Positions 20,891 to 32,946 of a DNA stretch of 64,000 nucleotides are shown here, in pieces. The notes beneath the pieces are model-generated. The model was not told the origin of the DNA. It did not search any database and saw only the letters and a list, made by a program, of their open reading frames with translations. Source of the DNA: Pyrinomonadaceae bacterium. Its GTDB lineage: Bacteria > Acidobacteriota > Blastocatellia > Pyrinomonadales > Pyrinomonadaceae. Every line of letters begins with the position of its first letter. Position 1 is the stretch's first letter. The stretch lies in NCBI GenBank assembly GCA_014534425.1, contig JACVRN010000006.1, positions 24,741 to 88,740 on the forward strand, read 5' to 3'. Made by a program: the position numbers and the translations under genes.

Positions 20891-23008
20891 ATGATGAATC
20901 CTGCTGAGGCTACGAGAGAGATTTACTGGAACATCACTTACATCTGGGTGATGTACGCGTTGCTGCTACCGACGGCTGCAATCGCGGGCTACGGCATCTA
21001 TCGCCACTTGAGTCGTTGGCGGCGCGGGCTGCCGCTTGCGCGCTTCGACCGGCCTCAAGAGCGAATAAAGTTAGTCGTCAAGCACGCAGTAGCTCAGCGC
21101 CGAACGGCGCGCAATCTCTACGCGGGACTCTTTCATCAGTTCATCAGCTACGGCTTCGTCATACTGACCATCGCCACGACAATCGTAGCCCTCGACGCTG
21201 ACTTCGGCACGGCGATTATGCGCGGGCGCTTTTATCTATACTTTCAATCATTCACGGTCGACCTCTTCGGCGCGTTGGTGATGTTGGGAGTCTTGATGGC
21301 GGCGTTGCGCCGGTACGTCAAGCGGCCTAAGAAGCTGGTCTATACGAACGAAGCCGCAGGGATTCTGGCTCTCATATTCCTGATGTGCCTGCAAGGTTTT
21401 CTGGCCGAAGGATGGCGCATAGCTGTGACGAATGACCCTTGGGGTGCCTGGTCGCCGTTCGGCAATATGGTAGCACGCGCCTCGCGCCCGTTCATGACGG
21501 ACGAACAGATGCGTGCGGCTCACGCGGGCGTGTGGTGGTTTCATCTTGTGACGGCGTTTGCGTTCATAGCTTGGTTGCCATACACGAAGATGATGCACGT
21601 CATTACAGCGCCCCTGAATATCTACACGGCCAATCTTGAGCCGCTCGGCGCGACGCTCAAAAACATAGATTTTGAGAAGACGGAATCTTTCGGCGTCAAC
21701 TCTCTGAAAAGCTTTACCTGGAAAGACCTGTTGGATTTCGACGCCTGTACGGAGTGCGGGCGCTGCACTGCTGTCTGTCCGGCGAACGCGGTCGGCAAAG
21801 AACTCTCGCCGCGCGACATTATTCTTCAGCTTCGTGACCTGATGCACGAGCGCCCGCGAGACGCCTTCGGACTCGTAGCAATCGGCGGCAACGGCGCGAT
21901 GAGCATTGAAGCTGGCACGACGCCTGCTACGCAAGAGCCTACGACGGATATCGAAGCGCGAAAGCCTCTGGCAATTATTGGCGCGGTTCCGGCTACCTCT
22001 ACGGTTCCTCTCTGGCAATGCACGACCTGCGCCGCGTGCATGGAAGCGTGCCCCGTCTTCATAGAGCAGATGCCAAAGATTGTGGACATGCGCCGCTATC
22101 TTGTGATGGAGGAGGCGGATTTCCCTGACTCCATGCAGGAAGCCGTCATGTCTCTGGAGCGGCGCGGCCATCCCTTTACGGGGACGCAGGCGACCCGTTT
22201 GGACTGGGCCGAAGGCTTGAACGTCAAGCATGCAGGCGATGCTAGGGATGCGGAAGTGCTGTTGTGGGTGGGCTGCGGCGGCGCGCTCATAGAGCGCAAT
22301 CAAAAGGTGACGCGTGCGACCGCTCAACTTTTAGAGCAGGCTGGAGTGAAGTTCGCAATCATGGGCCGTGATGAAAAATGCTCCGGCGACCCCGCGCGAA
22401 GAATCGGGAACGAGTTTTTGTTCGAGCAGTTGGCGCGAGAGAACGTGGAGAACCTGAAACGCTTTGAAGTGAAAAGCATCGTCACGGCCTGCCCGCACTG
22501 CTTCAACACTTTCAAGAACGAGTACCCGCAGTACGGCGGAAGCTTCGAGGTCTATCATCACTCCGCTTACCTTGCGAAGCTGGTCGAAGAGGGCAGGCTC
22601 AAGCCGCACGCCATGCTGGACAAGAAGATTACCTTTCACGACCCTTGCTACCTGGGGCGGCAGAACGGCGTTTATGATGCGCCGCGAGAGCTTGTGCAAA
22701 TCTCTGCTGCGCGTGGGCGGGCCGTTGAGATGGAGCGCAGCCGTAACAAGAGCTTCTGCTGTGGCGGCGGCGGGGGCATGAGCTTCGTGGACGAGCCGCC
22801 GGATAGGCGCGTCAATCAGGAGCGTGCGCGCGAGGCATTAGAGACGGGCGCGGACGTGCTGGCCGTCGGCTGTCCCTTCTGCATGACTATGATGGAAGAC
22901 GGCATCAACGCACGCAAAGGCGAGCGCGACGTGAAAGTGATGGACGTTTCCGAATTGTTGTGGGAAGCGACGAAGCCTAGACGGGATGAAGTCAACAATC
23001 CGAGGTAG
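20891..23008 (+). CDS. Membrane (Fe-S)-binding oxidoreductase, EtfD-like (ETF:menaquinone oxidoreductase candidate)
   Basis: N-terminal transmembrane segments; CTECGRCTAVCPAN and CTTCAACMEACPV clusters; CCG-type cysteine domains (DPCYLGRQNGVYDAPR...CCGGGGG); next to etfBA. Confidence 0.88.
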   Translation: MMNPAEATREIYWNITYIWVMYALLLPTAAIAGYGIYRHLSRWRRGLPLARFDRPQERIKLVVKHAVAQRRTARNLYAGLFHQFISYGFVILTIATTIVALDADFGTAIMRGRFYLYFQSFTVDLFGALVMLGVLMAALRRYVKRPKKLVYTNEAAGILALIFLMCLQGFLAEGWRIAVTNDPWGAWSPFGNMVARASRPFMTDEQMRAAHAGVWWFHLVTAFAFIAWLPYTKMMHVITAPLNIYTANLEPLGATLKNIDFEKTESFGVNSLKSFTWKDLLDFDACTECGRCTAVCPANAVGKELSPRDIILQLRDLMHERPRDAFGLVAIGGNGAMSIEAGTTPATQEPTTDIEARKPLAIIGAVPATSTVPLWQCTTCAACMEACPVFIEQMPKIVDMRRYLVMEEADFPDSMQEAVMSLERRGHPFTGTQATRLDWAEGLNVKHAGDARDAEVLLWVGCGGALIERNQKVTRATAQLLEQAGVKFAIMGRDEKCSGDPARRIGNEFLFEQLARENVENLKRFEVKSIVTACPHCFNTFKNEYPQYGGSFEVYHHSAYLAKLVEEGRLKPHAMLDKKITFHDPCYLGRQNGVYDAPRELVQISAARGRAVEMERSRNKSFCCGGGGGMSFVDEPPDRRVNQERAREALETGADVLAVGCPFCMTMMEDGINARKGERDVKVMDVSELLWEATKPRRDEVNNPR

Positions 23009-23014
23009 AGAATC

Positions 23015-24193
23015 ATGGACTTAAACTTAACTCCGAACGAGCAGCAGTTCAGGGATGAATTCCGCGCTTGGCTCAAGGCGAACGTTCCTTCTGAGTGGAA
23101 GGGCGGTCAGCTAGGGAGCGAAGACCGCGAGGATTACATCAAGTACCTGCGCGACTGGCAGCGCGTGCTTTATGAAGGCGGGTGGGCTGGCATCTCCTGG
23201 CCCAAGGCTTTCGGCGGGCGCGGAGCGACGTTGATGGAGCAGGCCATCTTTCAGGAAGAGCTTGCGCGGGCCAACGCCCCGCAGTTGATAGGCACCATAG
23301 GCCTCTCTCTTGTCGGGCCAACCATCATTGCGCTCGGCACGGATGAGCAGAAGGCTAGATACCTGCCGAAGATTCTCTCAGGCGAAGAGATTTGGTGCCA
23401 GGGCTTTTCGGAGCCGAACGCAGGCTCGGATTTGGCGGCGCTCGGCACAAAGGCTGTGCGCGACGGCGACGACTTCATCATCAACGGTCAAAAGATTTGG
23501 ACTAGCTTCGCGCAGCTTGCGGACTGGTGTCTGCTGCTGGTGCGTACGGACGCGGAAGCGCCAAAGCACAAGGGCATCACCTGCCTGCTTCTGGACATGC
23601 GCCTTGAGGGAATTGCTGTGCGGCCTTTGAGACAGATGTCCGGCGATTCGGGCTTTAACGAAGTCTTCTTCTCGAACGTGCGCGTGCCCGTCGGTCAGGT
23701 CTTGGGCGAAATCAACAAGGGCTGGACGACCGCCATCACCGCTTTGATGAACGAGCGCGCCAATCTTGGCACGGGCGTTCAGGTAGTCTTCAAGCGAAAC
23801 CTCGAAGCATTGATTGCGCGCTCTAGGACTGTAGAGCGTCAGGGCCGCCCCGCGAGTGAAGACCCGCTCGTGAGACAAAAGCTGGCGCAAGCCTTTCTTG
23901 AACTTGAAATCCTTCGGCTGAACACGAACCGCGCGCTGACCTCGCTCTCCAAGACAGGCATCCCAGGGCCGGAAGGCTCTACCCTGAAACTCTACTGGAG
24001 CGAGATGAACCAGCGCACGCAGCAGACGGCGCAGGAAATCCTCGGCCCCTACGGGCAATTGAAAGAGTTCGACAACGGCCTCTGGGAATACGCTTACTTG
24101 CGCTCGCGCGGCAACACCATCGAGGCGGGCACAAGCGAAATCCAGCGCAACATCATAGCCGAGCGCGTGCTCGGCCTACCTAAAAGCTACTAG
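23015..24193 (+). CDS. Acyl-CoA dehydrogenase, catalytic-type subunit
   Basis: FSEPNAGSDLAAL; RGNTIEAGTSEIQRNIIAERVLGLPK. Confidence 0.93.
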   Translation: MDLNLTPNEQQFRDEFRAWLKANVPSEWKGGQLGSEDREDYIKYLRDWQRVLYEGGWAGISWPKAFGGRGATLMEQAIFQEELARANAPQLIGTIGLSLVGPTIIALGTDEQKARYLPKILSGEEIWCQGFSEPNAGSDLAALGTKAVRDGDDFIINGQKIWTSFAQLADWCLLLVRTDAEAPKHKGITCLLLDMRLEGIAVRPLRQMSGDSGFNEVFFSNVRVPVGQVLGEINKGWTTAITALMNERANLGTGVQVVFKRNLEALIARSRTVERQGRPASEDPLVRQKLAQAFLELEILRLNTNRALTSLSKTGIPGPEGSTLKLYWSEMNQRTQQTAQEILGPYGQLKEFDNGLWEYAYLRSRGNTIEAGTSEIQRNIIAERVLGLPKSY

Positions 24194-24201
24194 ACGAGAA
24201 T

Positions 24202-24266
24202 TCAGAACTCAGGAGTCAGAAGTCAGAATAAAAGCGTTTCTCTTCATTCTGACTCCTGAGTTCTGA
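24202..24266. repeat. Intergenic inverted repeat, 20-bp perfect arms
   Basis: TCAGAACTCAGGAGTCAGAA (24202-24221) and TTCTGACTCCTGAGTTCTGA (24247-24266). Confidence 0.9.
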
Positions 24267-24285
24267 GTCCTGACTACTGATTATT

Positions 24286-25416
24286 ATGGACTTCGATCTG
24301 AGTAAACCGCAGAAGCTTTTGAAGGAGTCGGCGCGTGAGTTTCTGGCGCGCGAGTGTAAGCCTGAGCGTGTGCGTGCGCTGATGGAGACCGAGACGGCGC
24401 ATGACGACGGGCTGTGGCAGGCGATTGCAGACCAGGGCTGGCTCGCGTTGCTTGTGCCGGAGGAACACGGCGGCCTCGGCCTGGGACTGGTTGAGATGGC
24501 GGCTGTAGCCGAAGAGATGGGGCGAGCGTGTTTGCCCGGCCCCTTTCTCTCGACTCTCTTTGCCACCGCGCTGATTGAGCGTGCCGGAAGCGCAGAGCAG
24601 CGCGCGAAATACCTTGAGCCTATAGCCGCAGGGGAATTGAGGGCGACCGTGGCGCTTCTGGAAGAGGGCGCGAGCTGGGACACAGAGAGCGCGAAGCTGA
24701 AAGCGCAGCGCGAAGGCGGAAGCTTCAGAGTCACGGGCAGGAAACTTTTTGTGAACGATGCCGAGACGAGCAACCTTCTGATTTGTGTTGCGCTTGACGG
24801 TGATGGTCTTGCGCTCTTGCCGGTCGAGCGCGGCGCAGGCGGCGTCTCAATCAAGCCTATGGCTTCTATGGACGGGACGCGCAAAGTCTACGAGGTCTCG
24901 TTCGAGGGCGTGTCGGTGCCTGAAGCCGATGCTTTAGGCGCGGACGGCGATGCGCGCGGCGCGCTCAACGGTGCGTTGGAGGTTGCGACCACTGCTCTCT
25001 GCGCGGAGATGGTGGGAGGGATGCAGTGGGTGCTTGATACTGCGGTCGAGTATGCCAAGACCAGGCAGCAGTTCGGGCGCGCGATTGGTTCTTTCCAGGC
25101 GGTGCAGCACCAGTGCGCGGACATGCTGATGATGACGGAGAGCGCACGCTCTGCGGCTTACTACGCGGCTTGGACTTTGACGGAGAATGACCCTGCGGCG
25201 AGCGTCGCCGTCTCCATAGCCAAGGCTTATTGCTCGGACGCGTATCGTGAGGTCGGCAATCGCGGCGTGCAGGTTCACGGCGGCATAGGTTTCACTTGGG
25301 AACACGACCTGCAACTCTATTACAAGCGAAGCAAGTCCAGCGAGACCCTTTTCGGCGACGCCACCTTTCACCGCGAGCGCATAGCGTGCCTCGTCGTGGA
25401 CAAAGAAAAGAATTGA
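24286..25416 (+). CDS. Acyl-CoA dehydrogenase, probable partner subunit
   Basis: ACAD fold motifs (VQVHGGIGFTWEHDLQLYYKR) but SSETLFGDATFHRERI in place of the IYEGTxEIQ catalytic segment. Confidence 0.9.
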   Translation: MDFDLSKPQKLLKESAREFLARECKPERVRALMETETAHDDGLWQAIADQGWLALLVPEEHGGLGLGLVEMAAVAEEMGRACLPGPFLSTLFATALIERAGSAEQRAKYLEPIAAGELRATVALLEEGASWDTESAKLKAQREGGSFRVTGRKLFVNDAETSNLLICVALDGDGLALLPVERGAGGVSIKPMASMDGTRKVYEVSFEGVSVPEADALGADGDARGALNGALEVATTALCAEMVGGMQWVLDTAVEYAKTRQQFGRAIGSFQAVQHQCADMLMMTESARSAAYYAAWTLTENDPAASVAVSIAKAYCSDAYREVGNRGVQVHGGIGFTWEHDLQLYYKRSKSSETLFGDATFHRERIACLVVDKEKN

Positions 25417-25434
25417 TTCATTAGAGGGCCTGAG

Positions 25435-26211
25435 ATGACGGCACATATTAAAGAACTGTTTGACCTGTCGGGGCGCGTGGCGATTGTTACGGGCGGCTCG
25501 CGCGGCCTTGGGCGCGAGATGGCCGAAGGGCTTGCGGAAGCAGGCGCGTCACTGATGCTCTGCGCGCGGCGCGAGGAGTGGTTGCAGCCTACCGTCGCGG
25601 AGATGCGCGAGCTTGGCTTTCAAACTGAAGGCGTGCTCTGCGACGTGTCTAAGCCGGACGACGTGCAAAGGGTCGTTGATAAAACGATAGAGGCTTACGG
25701 CAAGGTGGATATTCTTTTGAACAACGCAGGCGTCTCCTGGGGCGAGCGCCCCGAAGCCATGCCGCTTGATAAATGGCAGAAGGTGATTGACATTAACCTG
25801 ACGGGCGCGTTCCTGTTCGCGCAAGCCGCAGGGCGCGAGATGTTGAAGCGCGAAAGGGGCTGCATCATCAACGTCTCGTCGGTTTCAGGCTTGCAGTCTT
25901 CTGCGGACGGGCCGCACTACGTTGGATACGCCGCCAGCAAGGCCGGCCTCTTCGGTCTGACGCGAGAGCTTGCGGCCTCTTGGGGGCGTCAAGGGATACG
26001 CGTCAACGCCATAGCCCCTGGCTTCTTCCATTCGCGCTTGGCGGACGGCGTTATAGAATATGCCGAGCCTGTTATCAAAGCGCGCAACCCTATTCCACGC
26101 GTGGGCGCTGCCGGAGAACTAAAAGGCGTCGCGGTCTTTCTGGCCTCCGACGCCTCAAACTACATCACCGGTCAGACAATCGTCGTGGACGGAGGACGAA
26201 CCATAGTTTAA
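25435..26211 (+). CDS. SDR family oxidoreductase
   Basis: [12 protein letters not shown], YxxxK (YAASK). Confidence 0.93.
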   Translation: MTAHIKELFDLSGRVAIVTGGSRGLGREMAEGLAEAGASLMLCARREEWLQPTVAEMRELGFQTEGVLCDVSKPDDVQRVVDKTIEAYGKVDILLNNAGVSWGERPEAMPLDKWQKVIDINLTGAFLFAQAAGREMLKRERGCIINVSSVSGLQSSADGPHYVGYAASKAGLFGLTRELAASWGRQGIRVNAIAPGFFHSRLADGVIEYAEPVIKARNPIPRVGAAGELKGVAVFLASDASNYITGQTIVVDGGRTIV

Positions 26212-26231
26212 GGGATGAGGAGAGATGTTTG

Positions 26232-27962
26232 ATGACGACAGTGAAAGTAGCTGAAGAGGGTGAGAAATCTGTTTACGCTCGAAGGCCCTGGCTCAATCAT
26301 TACGATTACTGGGTGAAGCCGCACATGAATTATCCGCGCAGGCCCTTGCATGAAATCCTGCGCCTGACGGCGGCAGAAGTTCCAGACCGTCCAGCCACGG
26401 CTTTTCTGGGAGCGCATCTGACATACGGACAGATAAAAGAACAGGCCGCAAGGCTCGGCACCGCGCTAGCTCGCCTTGGCGTGCGACAGGGCGACCGCGT
26501 GGGCATAATGCTTCCGAACTGCCCGCAGTATGTCGTAGCCACCTTCGCCATCCTGCGACTGGGCGCGACGGTCGTGAACGTCAACCCGCTCTACACGCCC
26601 AGAGAGGTGCTGGTGGTCGCGCAGGATTCAGGCATGAAGGCCATGCTGACCCTGGACATACTCGCGCCCGTGACTCTGGCCGTGCGGGATAAGACGGGGA
26701 TTGAGAACGTCATCATCACCTCGGCTGCTGAATACTCTATAGCCGCGCACGCGTGCCCGACAATCGAAGGCACTCTTCGAATGGCGGACTTGATGGCGGG
26801 AGTTGATGAGCCTGACCTGCCGCGCGTGGAGATTAATCCTGACGAAGACGTGGCCGTGTTGCAGTACACGGGCGGCACTACGGGCGTGCCTAAAGGGGCA
26901 ATGCTCACACACTACAACATCTTCGCCAACGTGATTCAGACCGAAGCCTGGGCGCATCGCGCTCCGCGTCGCGGCGAAGACACCTATCTGCTGGTCATTC
27001 CTTACTTTCACATCTACGGCTTCACGGTCGGCATGATGGCCGGAACCTGGATGGGCGTGCAGCAGGTTCTTATCCCGAAGTACGACGTGGATGCGCTCCT
27101 GAATGCGATACGCGATTACAAGCCCACCTATTTTCCTGCGGTTCCCACAATCTACATCTCCCTGCTCAATCATCCGAAGGCTAAGGAGTACGGCATTGAT
27201 AAGATACGCACTTTCAATAGCGGCTCTGCGCCTCTGCCTGTGGAAGTCATTGAGCGGTTCGAGCGAGTGACGGGCGGAACCTTGAACGAAGGCTACGGCC
27301 TTTCTGAAGCTTCGCCCGTGACGCACTCTACGGCTATGCTCGCGCGCCGCAAACCCGGCAGCATAGGTCTTCCTTTGCCGGACACGGACATCAAGATTGT
27401 TGACCTGGAAAACGGCACGCGCGAAGTCGCAGTGGGCGAAGAGGGCGAGCTTTGCATAGCGGGGCCGCAGGTGATGAAGGGCTACTGGAATCGTGAGGAC
27501 GAAACGAACATCGCGCTTCGCAAGGATGAAGCGGGGCGCACCTGGCTTTATACGGGCGACGTTGCGCGCATGGACGAAGACGGCTACAGCTACATTGTGC
27601 AACGCAAGAAGGACATGATTATCGTCAGTGGCTTCAACGTCTACCCTTCCGAAGTCGAAGGCATACTCTACACGCACCCGTCCGTCATGGAGGCGGGCGT
27701 CATAGGCATCCCCCACGCCTACCGTGGCGAAATGGTCAAAGCCTTCGTCGTCCTCAAACAAGGTGCAACCACAACCCCCGAAGAACTGATAGAGCACTGC
27801 AAGACCGGCCTCGCAGAATTCAAGGTGCCCTGCCATGTAGAGATTCGAGAGAGCCTGCCCAAAACAGCCGTCGGCAAGATTCTCCACCGCGTCCTGCGCG
27901 AAGAAGAGCAGGCGAAGGAAGAAATTAACAGGGATAGACAGGATAAGCAGGATAAAGAATAA
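26232..27962 (+). CDS. Long-chain fatty-acid/acyl-CoA ligase (AMP-binding)
   Basis: [42 protein letters not shown]-terminal K in [12 protein letters not shown]. Confidence 0.94.
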   Translation: MTTVKVAEEGEKSVYARRPWLNHYDYWVKPHMNYPRRPLHEILRLTAAEVPDRPATAFLGAHLTYGQIKEQAARLGTALARLGVRQGDRVGIMLPNCPQYVVATFAILRLGATVVNVNPLYTPREVLVVAQDSGMKAMLTLDILAPVTLAVRDKTGIENVIITSAAEYSIAAHACPTIEGTLRMADLMAGVDEPDLPRVEINPDEDVAVLQYTGGTTGVPKGAMLTHYNIFANVIQTEAWAHRAPRRGEDTYLLVIPYFHIYGFTVGMMAGTWMGVQQVLIPKYDVDALLNAIRDYKPTYFPAVPTIYISLLNHPKAKEYGIDKIRTFNSGSAPLPVEVIERFERVTGGTLNEGYGLSEASPVTHSTAMLARRKPGSIGLPLPDTDIKIVDLENGTREVAVGEEGELCIAGPQVMKGYWNREDETNIALRKDEAGRTWLYTGDVARMDEDGYSYIVQRKKDMIIVSGFNVYPSEVEGILYTHPSVMEAGVIGIPHAYRGEMVKAFVVLKQGATTTPEELIEHCKTGLAEFKVPCHVEIRESLPKTAVGKILHRVLREEEQAKEEINRDRQDKQDKE

Positions 27963-28012
27963 ACTCTTTCTCTTTTATCCTGACAATCTCTGTTCATCCC
28001 TGTTTGAATTTA
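27922..28012. repeat. Dispersed palindromic repeat (AAATTAACAGGGATAGACAGGATAAGCAGGATAAAG...TTATCCTG...CATCCCTGTTTGAATTT)
   Basis: Inverted-repeat arms; shared with 20771-20880 and, as a single arm, 56128-56148. Confidence 0.8.
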
Positions 28013-28041
28013 CCTTCATGAATTAGAAGCGAGAAAAGCTT

Positions 28042-28863
28042 ATGAAATTGATGGAAGGGAAAGTGGCAATCATCACGGGCGCGGCGCGTGGTATTGGTCG
28101 CGCGTGTGCCGAAGTTTTCAGCGCGCATGGTGCGCGTGTCGTTCTCTCGGACATTGACGAGGCTCCTACTCATGAGGCTGCGGAGCAGATTAAGGGCGCG
28201 GGGCACGAAGCGCTCGCGGTGCCGGGCGACGTGACGGCGCAGGATTTCGCGCCGCGATTGATTAAAGCGACGCTTGAAGAGTACGGGCGCATTGACGCAA
28301 TCGTGAACAACGCGGGCTACACATGGGACGGAGTTATTCACAAGATGACGGACGAGCAGTGGCAGGCTATGCTCGACGTTCACCTGACCGCGCCCTTTCG
28401 CCTCATACGCGCCGCTTCCGAGTACCTGCGCGAGACGGCCAAGCGCGAGAAGGAAGAGCAGGGCAGAGCGGCTGCGCGAAAGATAGTCAACGTCAGTTCT
28501 ACCACAGGCACGCGCGGCAACGCAGGGCAGGTGAACTACGCTGCGGGCAAAGCAGGAATTGTAGGCGTGACGAAAACCCTTGCGAAGGAGTGGGGGCAAT
28601 TCAACATACAGGTCAACGCCGTCGCCTTCGGCTTCATAGAAACACGCCTGACGCAGGCCAAAGAAGCGGGCGAGCGCCTAACGCGCGAATCAGCAGACAT
28701 CGCACTCGGCATTCCGCAACAGAACCGCGAGATTGCTTTTCGCATGATTCCAATGGGTCGCGGCGGAACGCCCGAAGAGGCCGCCGGGCCAGTGCTATTT
28801 TTCTCCTCGCCTTTAAGCGATTACGTGTCTGGACAAGTCTTAGAAGTCACCGGCGGATTGTAA
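28042..28863 (+). CDS. SDR family oxidoreductase (FabG/HSD-like)
   Basis: TGAARGIG, NNAGYTWDG, YAAGK. Confidence 0.92.
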   Translation: MKLMEGKVAIITGAARGIGRACAEVFSAHGARVVLSDIDEAPTHEAAEQIKGAGHEALAVPGDVTAQDFAPRLIKATLEEYGRIDAIVNNAGYTWDGVIHKMTDEQWQAMLDVHLTAPFRLIRAASEYLRETAKREKEEQGRAAARKIVNVSSTTGTRGNAGQVNYAAGKAGIVGVTKTLAKEWGQFNIQVNAVAFGFIETRLTQAKEAGERLTRESADIALGIPQQNREIAFRMIPMGRGGTPEEAAGPVLFFSSPLSDYVSGQVLEVTGGL

Positions 28864-28884
28864 AGATTCCGAGAGAGATTCTTT

Positions 28885-29610
28885 ATGAATGAAGAGGCTA
28901 TTAAATTCGACATCTGCTGCGCGGCGCGCCTTCTTTATCGTGACGGCTTGAGCGTAGCCAATGCGGGGCACCTGAGCGTGGCTGTAGGTGAAAATCGAAT
29001 GCTGGTTAATCACTTCGGGCCTTCGTTCGCCACGCTCAGGCCGGAGAACATTGTGCCAGTGGATTTCGCGGGCCGCGTGCTTGAGGGCGAAGCTTACGTC
29101 AACGACACCATACGACTGCACGGCATCATACACCGCGAGAACCCGCACGCCGTTGCGGTCGCACACACGCACCCGCCAACGGTCGTCACCTACTCCGCCT
29201 TTCGCACTGTGCCGGAAGTCTACGACCAGGAAAGCTGCATGCTCGTAGATGATGTGTGCGTGGTTGAAGAAGACTACGAAGGGCTTGCTTCGGATGAAGA
29301 GCGAGTGATGCCAATAGCGCGTGCGCTCGGCGAAAAGCGCGCAGCCATCCTGCCGAATCACGGCGCTATCACCACCGGCGACAACATCCAGGTTGCCTTC
29401 GTTCGAATGGTGCTTCTGGAAAAAATGGCCGAGCGAAACATTCAGGTGGCGCAGGCGGCGCAGGCGCTTGGGAAAAAGCCCGTGCCGATTTCACTGGAAG
29501 CCGCGCGGCGCGCTAAGTCAGAGATAGCGCGCATTCCTGTCTTCGCGCCGCTCTGGAAAGATTTCCTGACAAGGCTCAGGGCAACCGACCCGGATTTGTT
29601 CAGTCGGTAA
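28885..29610 (+). CDS. Class II aldolase/adducin family protein
   Basis: HTHPPTVVTYS metal-binding motif; LPNHGAITTGDNI. Confidence 0.85.
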   Translation: MNEEAIKFDICCAARLLYRDGLSVANAGHLSVAVGENRMLVNHFGPSFATLRPENIVPVDFAGRVLEGEAYVNDTIRLHGIIHRENPHAVAVAHTHPPTVVTYSAFRTVPEVYDQESCMLVDDVCVVEEDYEGLASDEERVMPIARALGEKRAAILPNHGAITTGDNIQVAFVRMVLLEKMAERNIQVAQAAQALGKKPVPISLEAARRAKSEIARIPVFAPLWKDFLTRLRATDPDLFSR

Positions 29611-29631
29611 GCTTCCAATCAACTCGGAGCA

Positions 29632-32046
<2,415 letters not shown>

Positions 32047-32049
32047 GAA

Positions 32050-32532
32050 ATGACGCGAACGATTAACGAAGAAGAGCTTGAGAGCAGGGCTGAAGCTCGA
32101 AGCCGTATGAGCGGGCTTGAGTACATGCAGAAGGTTGCGGCGGGCGAAGTGCCGCAGTCCGGCATGGGACAGTTGATGGGCTTCAAAATTACGGAGGTGA
32201 GCGAGGGCTACGCTGTCCTGACGGTCAGGCCGGACGATCGCCACTACAACGGCATAGGCATAGCGCACGGCGGACTGGCCGCGACGCTTCTGGATTCGGC
32301 CACGGGCTGCGCCATCAACACCATGATGCCTGCGGGCAGAATCTTCACCACGCTTGAGATGAAGATAAATTACGTGCGCCCCATCAGGGGCGAGACGGGC
32401 GTGGTTCGCTGCGAGGCCCGAGTGATTCACGTAGGGGGCCGCGTGGCGACAGCCGAAGGCCGTGTAGTAGATGAGCAGGGAAAGCTCTACGCCCACGGCA
32501 CTGCGACCTGCATGTTGTTTCAGACGAGATAG
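32050..32532 (+). CDS. PaaI family thioesterase
   Basis: IAHGGLAATLLDSATGCAINTMMPAG hotdog motif. Confidence 0.9.
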   Translation: MTRTINEEELESRAEARSRMSGLEYMQKVAAGEVPQSGMGQLMGFKITEVSEGYAVLTVRPDDRHYNGIGIAHGGLAATLLDSATGCAINTMMPAGRIFTTLEMKINYVRPIRGETGVVRCEARVIHVGGRVATAEGRVVDEQGKLYAHGTATCMLFQTR

Positions 32533-32538
32533 ATTGAG

Positions 32539-32919
32539 ATGACTGTGATGAAAGTCGGCGACCGTTTATCCTGGGAGCGTACCTTTACGGAGGAAGACAT
32601 TCGTCTCTTCGCCAGTGTCTCCGGCGACGAGGGCGCGCATCACACTTCGCCGGACGAGGCGGGCAGGCTGATGGCGCACGGGCTTTTGACCGCCACGCTG
32701 CCTACAAAAATCGGCGGCGACATCAACTTCATAGCCCGCGACATGCACTTTCATTTTCACAGGCCCGTCTTCGCAGGCGACACAGTGCGCTGCGAAGTCA
32801 CAATCGTTGAGCTTGAAGAGGCAGAGCAATTCTACCAACTGAAATCAACCTGGAGTTGCCGCAACCAACACGGCAAAGAAGTGATGAGCGGAGAAGCGAC
32901 AGGCGTCGTTAGGAAATAG
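32539..32919 (+). CDS. MaoC-like/hotdog-fold protein
   Basis: GDRLSWERTFTEEDIRLFASVSGDEGAHH...MHFHFHRPVFAGDTVRCEVTI. Confidence 0.8.
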   Translation: MTVMKVGDRLSWERTFTEEDIRLFASVSGDEGAHHTSPDEAGRLMAHGLLTATLPTKIGGDINFIARDMHFHFHRPVFAGDTVRCEVTIVELEEAEQFYQLKSTWSCRNQHGKEVMSGEATGVVRK

Positions 32920-32946
32920 AAGAAGCTGAAGATAAGAGGTTCGAGT

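Noticed and set aside
21248-22327. 359-aa antisense ORF opposite the EtfD-like gene
   Set aside because: Shadow ORF; the opposite strand has clear Fe-S cluster motifs.
26628-27887. 419-aa antisense ORF opposite the acyl-CoA ligase
   Set aside because: Shadow ORF in high-GC coding DNA; Arg/His/Val-rich composition without a recognisable domain; the plus strand clearly encodes an AMP-binding protein.
20771-28012. Possible CRISPR-like repeat array
   Set aside because: The repeats are single palindromic units kilobases apart, without regular spacers or cas genes.
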